Shown piece after piece: positions 41,334-50,419 of a DNA stretch of 64,000 nt. Made by a program: the position numbers and the translations under genes. The notes beneath the pieces are model-generated. The model was given only the letters and a program-made list of their open reading frames with translations, was not told the origin of the DNA and made no database searches. The stretch's first letter is position 1, and every line of letters begins with the position of its first letter. Origin of the DNA: JAIBJN01 sp963811635. Lineage in GTDB: Bacteria; Actinomycetota; Thermoleophilia; Gaiellales; Gaiellaceae. Location: the NCBI GenBank assembly GCA_963811635.1, contig CAWESB010000010.1, positions 62,001 to 126,000 of the forward strand. Reading direction: 5' to 3'.

Positions 41334-44121
41334 GCGCACCAATTCTCCCTCGAACCGGGCTCCGGCCGAGAAGGAGACAGACCCTGTCAGCCCGAACACC
41401 CGATCCGTGCCCGAATTGGCCGGATTCAAGCGGGCCGCCGTTCGTCCCACCACACGCGTTCGGCGGGCGTTCGCCATCAGCCTCGGCGTCATCCTCGAGG
41501 GCCTCGTCACCCTGCTCGGGGACTGGCATGACCGCTACCCGGGCGTCGCGGTCGCGGCCGGGCTGCTCATCGCCGCACTCGCCGGCGCCGTCGGCGGGGT
41601 CTGGAGCGGCCTCGCGGTCGCGGGCGCAGGCTGGACGCTCAACTTCTTCTTCGTCGCCGACCAGTCGCTGCGCGCCCTGATCGCGCTCCCCGCCTGGCTC
41701 GCCGTCGGCGCGCTCGCCGGGTGGCTGGCCACGACCCGCCGCCGCACCGCCTACGCGAGCAGCCTGGTCTCGGGCGAGCTCGGAGCCGTGCGCGACTCGG
41801 CCTCCGAGGCGATCGTCGGCATCGACCTCAAAGGCACGATCGTCAGCTGGAGCGCCGGCGCCGAGGCGATCTACGGCTACGAGCCGGAGGAGGCCGTCGG
41901 CGAGCCGATCTCGCTGCTCGCGCACGAGGCCGATAGCGAGCCCATGCGACCCGCGGTCGCCGCGCAACTCGGCCAGCGGATCGACCTCCCCAGCACCGTC
42001 CACCGGCACAAGGACGGCGGCGATCTCGCCGTCTCCCTCACGGTCGCGCCGATCCCGAGCGAGACCGGTGCTGCGACCGGCGCCGTCGTCATCACGCGGG
42101 ACATCGGCGAGCCGCAGCGCGCCGAGGCCCGGCAGCGCGAGAGCGAGGCGAAGTACCGCGCCCTCACCGAGCATCTCCCGACGATCACGTACCTCCACCC
42201 GCTCGGCGAGCGGGGGACTCCGCTCTACGTCAGCCCCCAGGTCGGCGCGGTGCTCGGCTACTCGGCCGACGAATGGCTCGCGAAGCCGAACCTCTTCTTC
42301 CAGCTCGTCCACGCAGAGGACCGCGAGCGCGTCTCGGCCGAGATCGCCGCGGCCGCCGCCGGCGCCCGGCCGCTCCGCTGCGAGTACCGCATGCTCTCGC
42401 GCGACGGGCGGGTCGTCTGGGTCCACGACGAGGCCGTCACCGTGCGCGACGACGACGGCCGCCCGCTCTACGTCCAGGGATACCTCCTCGACGTCAGCGA
42501 GCGCCGCCACGCCGGCGAGGAGCGGGAGCGGCTCCTCGCCGCCGAGCGCGCCGCCGCCGCCGAGGCGCTCGACCGGCAGCGCAAGCTCGACATCCTCGCG
42601 CGCGCGGGCGAGATCCTCGGCTCGACCCCCAACTACCAGGGCGCGCTTCGCCGGGTTGCCGACCTGGCAGTGCGCGAGCTGGCCGATTGGTGCGTCGTCG
42701 ACCTGCTGGACGACGACGGCACGGGCACCCGGCTCGCCGCCGCGCACGCCGGACCCGGGCTGCCCCCGGGCCGCGAGCCGGGCCCCACGACCGAGCCCGA
42801 GATCCTCGAGGTGGCCACGCACGGCCGCCCGGAGCTCACAGAGTCGCGCATGTGCGTCCCCATGCGGGCTCGCGGCCGCTCGCTCGGCGCGCTCACGCTC
42901 ATCTCGCGCGCGCCCGGCCGGTCCTACGGCGCCGACGACATCGCCGTCGCCCAGGATCTCGCCGGCATGGCCGCGCTTGCGATCGACAACGCCCGCCTGA
43001 CGCGCGAGGTGGAGGAGTCCGCCGACGCCGCGCGGGTGCTCACCTACGTCGCCGACGGCGTCGTCCTCGTCGACCAGACGGGCACGATCCGCCTCTGGAA
43101 CCCGGCCGCGGACGCGATCACCGGCCTCACCCGCGACGCGGTGATCGGGCGCTCCGCCGGCGACGCGATCGCCGGCTGGAAGGGCATCGCCGACCGCATC
43201 CCGGTGGGGACGGCCTCCGAGCCCGTGCAGCCGGAGACCTTTCCGCTCGAGACCTCGCGCGGCGAGCGCTGGATCTCGATCTCCGGCGTCGACTTCTTCG
43301 GCGGCATCGTCTACGCGTTCCGCGACGTCACGGACGCCCGCAGGCTCGAGGAGCTGAAGGCCGAATTCGTTGCCACCGCCTCGCACGAGCTGCGCACGCC
43401 GCTGGCCGCCGTCTACGGCGCCGCCCAGACTCTCCGCCGCCACGACTTCGCGCTCGACGAGGCGGGCCGCAACCGCTTCGTCTCGCTGATCGTCGACGAG
43501 TCCGAGCGCCTGAACCGCATCGTCAACGAGATCCTCCTCGCCAACCAGCTCGACGCCGGCCGTCTCGACCTCGTCGACGAGCCCTTCGACGCCGGCGACC
43601 TCGTCCACCGGGTCGTCGAGTCCGCGCGCGAGCATGGGCCGCCCGGCATCCGCTTCGAGACGATCGTTTCCGACCCGGCGCCGTCCGTCGCGGCCGACCG
43701 CGACCGCGTGCGCCAGGTGCTCGTCAACCTCGTCGAGAACGCGATCAAGTACTCGCCGGACGGCGGCCTCGTCCAGGTCGGCGTCCAACCCGCTGAGGGC
43801 GCGGTCACCTTCCACGTCCGCGACCAGGGCCTGGGCATCCCCGCGGACGAGCAGGCGCGGATCTTCGAGAAGTTCTATCGGCTCGACCCAGAGATGACCC
43901 GTGGGATCGGCGGCACCGGCCTCGGCCTCTACATCTGCAGCGAGCTGCTCGAGCGGATGGACGGGCGCATCTGGGTCGAGTCCCAGGAGGGCGTCGGCTC
44001 CACCTTCTCCTTCGAGCTCCCGGCCGAGGCCAATACTCCACGTCCGGGCGCCGGCGAGCCCCGCGAGCTGACCGACGTTCTACGCCCATCGGGCCCCGGC
44101 CCGATCGGCGGCATCGGCTAG
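41332..44121 (+). CDS. large hybrid-sensor histidine kinase (PAS-PAS-GAF-PAS)
   Basis: A 929-residue sensor kinase. An N-terminal module with three or four helices (SLGVILEGLVTLLGDW, AVGGVWSGLAVAGAGW) resembles the KdpD-type DUF4118 anchor. Then come PAS domains near 165-285 and 290-405, a GAF domain near 430-590, and a third PAS at 590-700. Next are HisKA with the phospho-His in ATASHELRTPLAAVYGA and HATPase_c with N-box NLVENAIKY, DQGLGIP and GGTGLGLYI. All kinase motifs are intact. No response regulator is adjacent. Start ATG 41332 overlaps the SixA start codon. Confidence 0.92.
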   Translation: MRTNSPSNRAPAEKETDPVSPNTRSVPELAGFKRAAVRPTTRVRRAFAISLGVILEGLVTLLGDWHDRYPGVAVAAGLLIAALAGAVGGVWSGLAVAGAGWTLNFFFVADQSLRALIALPAWLAVGALAGWLATTRRRTAYASSLVSGELGAVRDSASEAIVGIDLKGTIVSWSAGAEAIYGYEPEEAVGEPISLLAHEADSEPMRPAVAAQLGQRIDLPSTVHRHKDGGDLAVSLTVAPIPSETGAATGAVVITRDIGEPQRAEARQRESEAKYRALTEHLPTITYLHPLGERGTPLYVSPQVGAVLGYSADEWLAKPNLFFQLVHAEDRERVSAEIAAAAAGARPLRCEYRMLSRDGRVVWVHDEAVTVRDDDGRPLYVQGYLLDVSERRHAGEERERLLAAERAAAAEALDRQRKLDILARAGEILGSTPNYQGALRRVADLAVRELADWCVVDLLDDDGTGTRLAAAHAGPGLPPGREPGPTTEPEILEVATHGRPELTESRMCVPMRARGRSLGALTLISRAPGRSYGADDIAVAQDLAGMAALAIDNARLTREVEESADAARVLTYVADGVVLVDQTGTIRLWNPAADAITGLTRDAVIGRSAGDAIAGWKGIADRIPVGTASEPVQPETFPLETSRGERWISISGVDFFGGIVYAFRDVTDARRLEELKAEFVATASHELRTPLAAVYGAAQTLRRHDFALDEAGRNRFVSLIVDESERLNRIVNEILLANQLDAGRLDLVDEPFDAGDLVHRVVESAREHGPPGIRFETIVSDPAPSVAADRDRVRQVLVNLVENAIKYSPDGGLVQVGVQPAEGAVTFHVRDQGLGIPADEQARIFEKFYRLDPEMTRGIGGTGLGLYICSELLERMDGRIWVESQEGVGSTFSFELPAEANTPRPGAGEPRELTDVLRPSGPGPIGGIG

Positions 44122-44185
44122 CCTCAGGCACGGTCGAGCTCGATCCGATCGGCCGTCCGACGTCAGGTCCGAGTAGGGCCCTCGA

Positions 44186-44893
44186 TTACTCGCGGGCGCG
44201 GAGAGCCCGCAGCTCGGAGAGCTCGGCGTCGGTCGGCGGATCGGTCGTCGCGAGCGGCTCGCGCACGCGGAGGGGCCACCCGGTCGCCGCCAGCACCTGC
44301 TCGATCTCGACGCCGCTGTGCAGGGCGGTCAGCTCGAGCTCGCCGTCCGCGCCCGGGCGCAGGACGCCGAAGTCGGTGATGACCGTGAACGCGTCTCCGC
44401 CGCGCCCGAGCGAGGTGACGAAGTCGAGCCGCTCGACGAACGCGCGGCTCGAGTGGCGCAGCAGGACGATCACGGAGCGAGCGGCGGCAGCGATCTCGGG
44501 GGCGCCACCGGCGCCCGGGAGCCGGACCTTGGGGTGGTCGTAGGGGCCGATCACGGTCGTGTTGATGTTCCCGCGCCGGTCGATCTGGGCAGCGCCGAGG
44601 AAGCCGACGTCGATGCGGCCGGCGCCGATCCAGTAGCTGAACATCTCGGGCACCGAGACGAGCTCGTCCGCCGTCGCGGCGAGATCGTCGTCGCCGATCG
44701 AGAGCGGCAGCCGCAGCGGCTTGGCACCGATGGCGCCCGACTCGTAGACGAGCACGCAGTTCGGGGCGTGGAGCCGGCGAGCGAGGTTGGCAGCGGCGTT
44801 GGGCGGGCCGACGCCGACGAGGCAGACCTGCCCGTCGACGAGCTCGCGGGCGGCGTGCACGGTCATCAGCTCCTCGGGAGTGGGGCCGCTCAC
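44186..44893 (-). CDS. CoA-transferase, beta subunit
   Basis: A 235-residue class I CoA-transferase beta subunit of the glutaconate/3-oxoacid type. VCLVGVGPPNAAANLARRLH is the N-terminal glycine-rich block. CVLVYESGAIG carries the Glu position that forms the covalent CoA thioester in this family. GFLGAAQIDRRGNINTTVIG is the conserved middle. Start GTG 44893 overlaps the alpha-subunit stop by GTGA. The pair would exchange CoA between acyl groups or hydrolyse ring-fission acyl-CoA as IpdAB does; the substrate is unknown. Confidence 0.85.
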   Translation of the reverse strand: MSGPTPEELMTVHAARELVDGQVCLVGVGPPNAAANLARRLHAPNCVLVYESGAIGAKPLRLPLSIGDDDLAATADELVSVPEMFSYWIGAGRIDVGFLGAAQIDRRGNINTTVIGPYDHPKVRLPGAGGAPEIAAAARSVIVLLRHSSRAFVERLDFVTSLGRGGDAFTVITDFGVLRPGADGELELTALHSGVEIEQVLAATGWPLRVREPLATTDPPTDAELSELRALRARE

Positions 44894-45711
44894 GCGCGCT
44901 CCAGGACGTTCGCCTGCATCCAGGCAGCGAAACTGTCGCGGTCGCGGGAGATCGCGTCCCACGCGGCGTAGAAGGCGTTGTCTCGCACCGAGTAGCCGGC
45001 CGCGTAGGAGGGCCCGGCGCCGCCCGGGAGCACGACGACGGCGTCGAGGACCCAGGCGGGTAGCACGACCGCGTGCGGCCGTGGCTGGAGCTCGCCGACC
45101 ACCTCCTCCACCGTCACGACCGCGCGCTTCGCGGCCAGCACGGCCTCCTTCTGCACGCCCGCGAGCCCCCAGAGCATGACGTTGCCCCGCTTGTCGGCGT
45201 GCTGGGCGTGGATGACGGCCACGTCCGGGTTGATCGCCCGCACCGCCGACACGCGCTCGCCGGTGAACGGGCTCTCGAGCGGGGCGACCGAGGCGTTCTC
45301 GGCGAGCAGGTCCGTGCCCTCGTAGCCGCGCAGGACCCCGAAGGGCAGGTGCGCCGCCCCCGCCGCGTACGCCGCCGCCAGGCCCGCGTGGGAATGCTCG
45401 ACGACCTCGAGCTCGCGCGGCCAGCCGTTCTCGACTGCGTCCCGAAACCGGTGCAGCGAGCCCACGCCCGGGTTGCCGCCGTAGGAGAAGGTGAGACGGC
45501 GCGCGCAGCCCATGCCGATCAGCTGGTCGTAGACGACGTCCGGGGTCATGCGCACGAGCGCCAGCTCCCGTCGGCCCTGTCTGACGATCTCGTGGGCCGC
45601 CTCGAACGGGATCAGGTGGGTGAAGCCCTCGAGCGCGAGCTCGTCACCGTCGTGGACGTGCTCGGCCACTGCGTCGGCGAGCGGCTTGAAGGTCGCCGGC
45701 GACCGGGTCAC
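44890..45711 (-). CDS. CoA-transferase, alpha subunit
   Basis: A 273-residue alpha subunit. ELALEGFTHLIPFEAAHEIVR is the N-terminal block, LTFSYGGNPGVGSLHRFRDAVENGWP the region with the oxyanion glycine, and GTDLLAENASVAPLESPFTGE the conserved interface. GTG 45711 (VTRSPATFKPLADAV) is chosen since the region beyond is arginine-rich and the fold begins there. It is followed by the overlapping beta subunit. The same two-gene order is typical of these transferases. Confidence 0.85.
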   Translation of the reverse strand: MTRSPATFKPLADAVAEHVHDGDELALEGFTHLIPFEAAHEIVRQGRRELALVRMTPDVVYDQLIGMGCARRLTFSYGGNPGVGSLHRFRDAVENGWPRELEVVEHSHAGLAAAYAAGAAHLPFGVLRGYEGTDLLAENASVAPLESPFTGERVSAVRAINPDVAVIHAQHADKRGNVMLWGLAGVQKEAVLAAKRAVVTVEEVVGELQPRPHAVVLPAWVLDAVVVLPGGAGPSYAAGYSVRDNAFYAAWDAISRDRDSFAAWMQANVLERA

Positions 45712-45733
45712 GCGAGACGACGGTCGAAGCGCA

Positions 45734-46555
45734 TCAGATCTCGACGCCGTACGCCTCGGTGAACGCCTCCTGCGCGTAAGCGAGCGAGGCATAGGCGAAA
45801 CCGCTCTGTCCCCAGCTCGTGCCCCAGCTGTTGCGCACGATGAACCGGCCCGGCCGGTAGCCGACCAGCGCGACCGCGTGGCCGCCGCGGGCCGTCTCCG
45901 GCTTGTAGTCGTCGAGGTTGCCGGCGTTCGCCGACGCCTGGTCCCACGTGCTGTCGACGCTGAGCCGCGTCAGGATCGGGCCCTTCGTCGCCAGCCACGT
46001 CCGCCAGTTGGTCAGGTTCGTGCCGAGGTTGAAGTACGCCAGGATCTTGAGCTGCGCTGCGATCGCGTAGAACGTGTTCGCCTGGCCGCCGTACAGCTTC
46101 CCGGACGAGAAGGGCAGCACCGAGTCGCGGACGACCCCGAACTTGCGGGCGATGTCGAGCGCCGATTTGAGGCTCGTGCCCTCGGTCTCGATGAACGTCG
46201 TCGGCCGAGACAGGAACGGGTCCGTCTCCTTGGAGGCCATCCAGACGAAGCGCGGCGAGAGCACGTCGCTTGTGGTGATGCGCCCGGCCTTGGCGAAATG
46301 CCAGCGCAGCACGGAGTCGGCGGTCGCCCAGCCGACGCAGGACCCGGTCGAGCCCTGGTCGGCGACCTTCCACCAGGTCGTGCGCAGATCCTTCGAGGAC
46401 GGGATCGCGGGCGCGGCCGCGACCATGTCGGCCTCCTCGGCCGTCTGAAACGTCCAGTCCTCGTCGGTCTTCGGCGACGGGTTGACATTGAGTATCCGCT
46501 TCGGCTGGCGCTTGCGCACCGGCTTACGCCTCGTGGTCTTCCGTGGTCTGGCCAC
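45734..46555 (-). CDS. papain-like cysteine peptidase (C1 family)
   Basis: A 273-residue protease. Oxyanion Gln and nucleophile Cys are in VADQGSTGSCVGWATAD, the catalytic His in ARGGHAVALVGYRPG and the Asn in VRNSWGTSWG. The N-terminus is very basic (MARPRKTTRRKPVRKRQPKR), with no hydrophobic signal, so it may stay in the cytoplasm or be exported another way. C1 peptidases are unusual in bacteria. Its stop is 22 bases beyond the alpha-subunit start, in the same direction. Confidence 0.88.
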   Translation of the reverse strand: MARPRKTTRRKPVRKRQPKRILNVNPSPKTDEDWTFQTAEEADMVAAAPAIPSSKDLRTTWWKVADQGSTGSCVGWATADSVLRWHFAKAGRITTSDVLSPRFVWMASKETDPFLSRPTTFIETEGTSLKSALDIARKFGVVRDSVLPFSSGKLYGGQANTFYAIAAQLKILAYFNLGTNLTNWRTWLATKGPILTRLSVDSTWDQASANAGNLDDYKPETARGGHAVALVGYRPGRFIVRNSWGTSWGQSGFAYASLAYAQEAFTEAYGVEI

Positions 46556-46622
46556 CGGGCACCTCCTCGGGCGGGGAACGTACGAGCGGCGTCGAGTCTA
46601 GTAGTGACGTAGCCTCCTCGCC

Positions 46623-47798
46623 TTGCGCCGCCTGCTCGTCTACGTCGGAGTCCTCGCGGCCGGAGCGGTCGTGCTGCGTCTGGCCGTGGTCCCGCCGGAG
46701 GTATGCCCGCCGATCAGCCCGACGTCCGCGCGGACTTCGATCGCCGAGGCGGCCGGCTGGCTCGAGCGAGGGGTCCAGCCCGACGGGCGCTACACGTACG
46801 GCTACAACCGGAACCTCGACCTCGTCTCGAGCGACTACAACATCACGCGCCATGCAGGCGTCATGTTCGGGCTCTATCGGCTCGCCGAAGCGGCAGACGA
46901 CGAGAAGGCGCTCGCCGCCGCCGACCACGGTCTCACGTTCCTGCGCGCGAACGTGCTGCGGCACGGCGACTGGTCGGCCTTCGCGGAGCCGGGGCAGGAC
47001 GCGCGACTCGGTGCGAGCGCGCTGATGGCGATCGCGCTCGTGCACCGCCGGCTCGCGACCGGGGACGTCGGCGAGGACGAACTGCTCCGAAGGCTGGCCC
47101 GCTTTCTCGTGGCCATGCAGCAGCCGGACGGCAGCCTCCTCGAGCGCTGGAGCCGGGCGACCGAGAGCCCCGTCGCCGGCGAATACTCGAAGTTCGGCAC
47201 CGGCCAGGCGCTCTGGACGTTCGCGCTCCTCGACAAGCTCTTCCCGGGCGAAGGCTGGGGCGAGCCGGCCCGGCGCCTCGCGCGCTTCCTGGCCACGAGG
47301 CGCGACGACGTCGAGGGGTACCTGCTCACCTTTCCGGACCACTGGGCCGCCTACGCGCTCGCCGAGCTCGGCCCGGCGAAGCTCGGCGAGCCCGAGATCG
47401 CCTATGCGCGCGAACTCGCCGGCATCTTCGGCCTCAACTCGCGCCTGGAGTCGCAGAGCGGCGAGGGCGGGATCAACCGGATCCTGCGCGGTGAGCCGGC
47501 CTCGGGCGCCGGCCTGGGCACGCTGACGGAGGGCCTGGCCGCACTCTGGCGCCTGAGCCTCGCCGACCCGCGGCTGGCCGACCTGACCGACAATCTCGCA
47601 GCGCGGCTTCGCTGCACAGCCGGCCGGGCGGTCGACCGCCAGATCGACCCCGCCGAGGCGGAGGAGGCGCCGCGGCCCCTCCTCGCCCGCGGCGCGTGGT
47701 TCACGGAGGGCGGGTACACGCAGATGGACCACGAGCGCCACCCGCTTTCCGGACTGCTCGCGACCCTGCCCCTGCTCCAGGCAGAGCCTGGACGATGA
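46623..47798 (+). CDS. membrane-anchored alpha/alpha-toroid protein
   Basis: A 391-residue protein starting at TTG 46623. An N-terminal helix (LLVYVGVLAAGAVVLRLAVV) leads to helical repeats with paired motifs (WLERGVQPDGRYTYGY, HGLTFLRANVLRHGDW, FLVAMQQPDGSLLERW) as in the (alpha/alpha)6-barrel seen in terpene cyclases, prenyltransferases and sugar-active enzymes. CRCT-type catalytic residues are not apparent. Its stop overlaps the next gene's ATG, so the two are coupled. Function unknown. Confidence 0.65.
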   Translation: MRRLLVYVGVLAAGAVVLRLAVVPPEVCPPISPTSARTSIAEAAGWLERGVQPDGRYTYGYNRNLDLVSSDYNITRHAGVMFGLYRLAEAADDEKALAAADHGLTFLRANVLRHGDWSAFAEPGQDARLGASALMAIALVHRRLATGDVGEDELLRRLARFLVAMQQPDGSLLERWSRATESPVAGEYSKFGTGQALWTFALLDKLFPGEGWGEPARRLARFLATRRDDVEGYLLTFPDHWAAYALAELGPAKLGEPEIAYARELAGIFGLNSRLESQSGEGGINRILRGEPASGAGLGTLTEGLAALWRLSLADPRLADLTDNLAARLRCTAGRAVDRQIDPAEAEEAPRPLLARGAWFTEGGYTQMDHERHPLSGLLATLPLLQAEPGR

Positions 47799-48331
47799 GC
47801 TTCGCCTTCCTCCTTCTGGCGCTGGTCGCGTCCACGAACCCGTGCCGCGTGCGCCTCGTCCTGCCGGAGCGGCGGCTCGCGGTGACCCTCGGCGCGCTCC
47901 TCGCCCTCGGCTCCGCGGCGGCGGTCGCCGCCGTCGGCGGCGCGTTCCTCGACGCGCTCGACATCAGCCCCGAGACCTTCCGGCTCGCCGCGGCGCTCGT
48001 GCTCGTGCTCGAGGGCGCCCGCGCGCTCCTGCTGGCGCGCCCGGCGACCGAGCCGGAGCTCGCGGGCCTCGGAGCCGCGGTGGTCCCGGTTCTCTTCCCC
48101 CTGCTCCTCACGCCCGGCGTCGTCGCGCTCGCGCTCGCGGCCGGCGGCGATGACATGGCCGGCGAGGCGGTCGGCGCGCTCGCGATCGCGTTCGGAGCCG
48201 TCGCGCTGACGGCCTGGATCCCGCGCGGCGAGCGGGCCGACCCGCTCCTCGCCGCGGGCGGGCGACTGCTGGGCGCAGCCGAGATCGCGGCCGGCATCGC
48301 GCTTGCGGTCGACTCGTTGCACGACGTCTAG
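47795..48331 (+). CDS. MarC-like multi-pass membrane protein
   Basis: A 178-residue protein with five or six helices starting at ATG 47795. STNPCRVRLVLP and SPETFRLAAALVLVLEGARALL resemble the two halves of the MarC family, as does VVPVLFPLLLTPGVVALALAAGGDD. The ATGA overlap couples it to the toroid protein, perhaps as its membrane partner. MarC proteins have no firmly established role. Confidence 0.6.
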   Translation: MSFAFLLLALVASTNPCRVRLVLPERRLAVTLGALLALGSAAAVAAVGGAFLDALDISPETFRLAAALVLVLEGARALLLARPATEPELAGLGAAVVPVLFPLLLTPGVVALALAAGGDDMAGEAVGALAIAFGAVALTAWIPRGERADPLLAAGGRLLGAAEIAAGIALAVDSLHDV

Positions 48332-48399
48332 GCAACGGCCCCTTCCATCCCGCGCTTCGATCTCGTAGCATCGGTTACAAAGCATCGAAGGGAGCGGCC

Positions 48400-49377
48400 A
48401 TGAGATCCCGCCGACACCTGCTCGTCCTCGCCGCCGCGGCGCTTGCGTGGCTCGTCCCGGCCGCGACCGCCCAGGCAGCCGGATCAGTGCCGAAGCTGCT
48501 GACGAAGTTCCAGCCGATCCTCGTCCTGCACCCCGGCGAGGAGCTCCGGCCCACCGTCGTCGAGTCGTTCGTGCGCGACGCCACCCTCGAAGTGGCCACG
48601 AGCCCGACCACCTGGATTCCGGTCGACCCGGATCCCACGGTCGACACGCTCCCGACGTCGAGCCCACCCACCTGGCGGCTCAACCAGCAGCCCTGCTTCG
48701 CGGGAGCGCCCCTCGGCGACCTCCCCTGCTACGCGGCAGCGGCCTCGGACGAGCCCGGCGCTTCGATCTACGGACGAGTCGTGCGAGACGGGAAGAGCAT
48801 CGTCCTCCAGTACTGGGTCTTCTTCTACGACAACCTCTACCGCTACCCGTACCTGCCGCTCGGCGCGATCTGGCAGTCACACGAGGGTGACTGGGAGGTC
48901 GTGAACGTCGTCCTCTCGAATGCCAAGCGGCCGCTCGCGGTCGGGCTCAGCCAGCACTGCAACGGCGAGACGCGGCCGTGGTCCGAGACCGAGCTTCGCG
49001 ACGGCCACCCGACCGTGTACGTGGCCCTCGGCTCCCACGCGAACTACTTCGAGCCCGGTCTGCATCCGTTCGACCCGGCGTGCCTTCCGGCTCCGGTGAT
49101 CGCCTTCTTCCAGCAGGCAGGCCTGCCGCTCCCGGCGGACGTCGCCGCCTCCGGCACCGCCTTCGGCCCCAAGCGGCTGGGCGCCTTCCCGACCGCGATC
49201 GAGCCGGTGGAGGACGGCGCGCCCCACTGGATCCGCTTCCCCGGGTTCTGGGGCGAGCTCGAGTACTTCAGCGCACCGCCGCCGGTGGGGACGAACCCGT
49301 TCGGAACCTCGCCCGTCGGCCCCGCCTTCCACGCGGTCTGGCAGGCGCCGCTCGCGACCCTGGCCACCTGGCGGTAA
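48400..49377 (+). CDS. secreted Vps62-like protein
   Basis: A 325-residue exported protein starting at ATG 48400 after GAAGGGAG. Signal peptide MRSRRHLLVLAAAALAWLVPAATAQAA. The mature part has LLTKFQPILVLHPGEELRPT, then SIVLQYWVFFYDNLYRYPYLPLGAIWQSHEGDWEVVNVVL (in parts), and VYVALGSHANYF; this His-Glu-Asp and SHANY pattern is that of the Vps62-related family. Cysteines (QQPCFAG, LPCYAA, SQHCNGE, PACLPAP) probably form disulfides. Function unknown. Confidence 0.75.
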   Translation: MRSRRHLLVLAAAALAWLVPAATAQAAGSVPKLLTKFQPILVLHPGEELRPTVVESFVRDATLEVATSPTTWIPVDPDPTVDTLPTSSPPTWRLNQQPCFAGAPLGDLPCYAAAASDEPGASIYGRVVRDGKSIVLQYWVFFYDNLYRYPYLPLGAIWQSHEGDWEVVNVVLSNAKRPLAVGLSQHCNGETRPWSETELRDGHPTVYVALGSHANYFEPGLHPFDPACLPAPVIAFFQQAGLPLPADVAASGTAFGPKRLGAFPTAIEPVEDGAPHWIRFPGFWGELEYFSAPPPVGTNPFGTSPVGPAFHAVWQAPLATLATWR

Positions 49378-49410
49378 GTCGAACCGCGTAGCGGGCGAGC
49401 TGCTGCCGGA

Positions 49411-50106
49411 CTAGGCGCCGGTCTCGGCGACGACCGGGTTGCGAAGCGTGCCGATGTTCTCGACCTCGACCTCGACGACGTCGCCGGGCTTCATGGCGAC
49501 CGGCGGGTCGCGGTGGACGCCGACGCCGGCGGGCGTGCCGGTGAGGATGACGTCGCCGGGCTCGAGCGTGAACACGTTCGAGGCGTGGGCGACGAGCTCC
49601 GGGACACCGAAGATGAGCTCGCTCGTGCTGGAGTCCTGCAAGGCCTCGCCGTTGAGCCGCTGCACGATCCGCAGCCCGGCCCCGTCGCCGAGCGTCTCGA
49701 CCGGGACGACGACCGGCAGGAGCGGGCAGAAGGAGTCGAAGCTCTTGCTCCTGAGCCACTGGCCGTCCCGGCGCTGGAGATCGCGGGCGCTGACGTCGTT
49801 CGCGCACGTGTAGCCGGCGATGACCGAGAGCGCCGCGTCGACTCCGATCCGCCGCGCGCGCTCGCCGATGACGACGACGAGCTCCGCCTCGGCGTCGACA
49901 TGGGCGGTCTCGGGCGGGAGGACGATCGGGTCGTCCGGCCCCCGCAGCGCATTGGCGAACTTCCCGAAGAGGAGCGGCTCGCCCGGCGGCTCGGCGCCCT
50001 GCTCGATCGCGTGGTCGCGGTAGTTGAGGCCGACGCAGAGGATCTTGCCCGGCTCGGATCGTCCGAAGTGCTGCTCCCACAGCTGGTTGAGGGCGTCGAG
50101 GCTCAT
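49411..50106 (-). CDS. fumarylacetoacetate hydrolase-family enzyme
   Basis: A 231-residue FAH-fold protein that would cut C-C bonds in acylpyruvates or isomerise 2-hydroxyhepta-dienedioates in aromatic breakdown. GKILCVGLNYRDHA is the family start, metal ligands are in HVDAEAELVVVIG and YTCANDVSARDLQ, and KSFDSFCPLLP and TLEPGDVILTGTPAGVG are the other signatures. Length suits the short hydrolase subgroup. Start ATG 50106. No aromatic pathway genes are adjacent. Confidence 0.88.
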   Translation of the reverse strand: MSLDALNQLWEQHFGRSEPGKILCVGLNYRDHAIEQGAEPPGEPLLFGKFANALRGPDDPIVLPPETAHVDAEAELVVVIGERARRIGVDAALSVIAGYTCANDVSARDLQRRDGQWLRSKSFDSFCPLLPVVVPVETLGDGAGLRIVQRLNGEALQDSSTSELIFGVPELVAHASNVFTLEPGDVILTGTPAGVGVHRDPPVAMKPGDVVEVEVENIGTLRNPVVAETGA

Positions 50107-50193
50107 ACGGGAGGGGCCATTCTGCCTGAAGAAGTTTCACTTCCCCGGGAAGGATTCGGGCGCCCGATCCGTCTACTGAGACAGGAGACGGAT

Positions 50194-50409
50194 ATGGCAG
50201 CCCTCGACACCATCGCGCACGAGCTCACCGCCCTCGAGACCGAGGAGGAGCAGGTGCTGTCCTGGCGCCGGACCAGCCTTCTCGCCGCGGGCTACGACCA
50301 GCGGCTCAGCCTCAAGCTCGCGCTCCGCTCGGACGTCGACCTGCACCTGGCCGTGCAGCTCGGGCGCGACGGCTGCCCGCCGGACATCGCCGCGCGCATC
50401 CTGCTCTAG
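50194..50409 (+). CDS. small protein of unknown function
   Basis: A 71-residue, mostly helical protein starting at ATG 50194 after AGGAGA. LDTIAHELTALETEEEQVLSWRRTSLLAAGY (in parts) is a long amphipathic helix; the C-terminal RDGCPPDIAARIL resembles a short helical end. Small proteins of this pattern recur in actinobacteria near unrelated genes. Function unknown. Confidence 0.6.
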   Translation: MAALDTIAHELTALETEEEQVLSWRRTSLLAAGYDQRLSLKLALRSDVDLHLAVQLGRDGCPPDIAARILL

Positions 50410-50419
50410 TCGCGAGCGG

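Noticed and set aside
41266..43815. An 849-codon minus-strand frame opposite the sensor kinase
   Set aside because: Composition of a shadow frame (Glu/Arg/Asp/Gly-rich, no domain) opposite a gene with intact kinase motifs.
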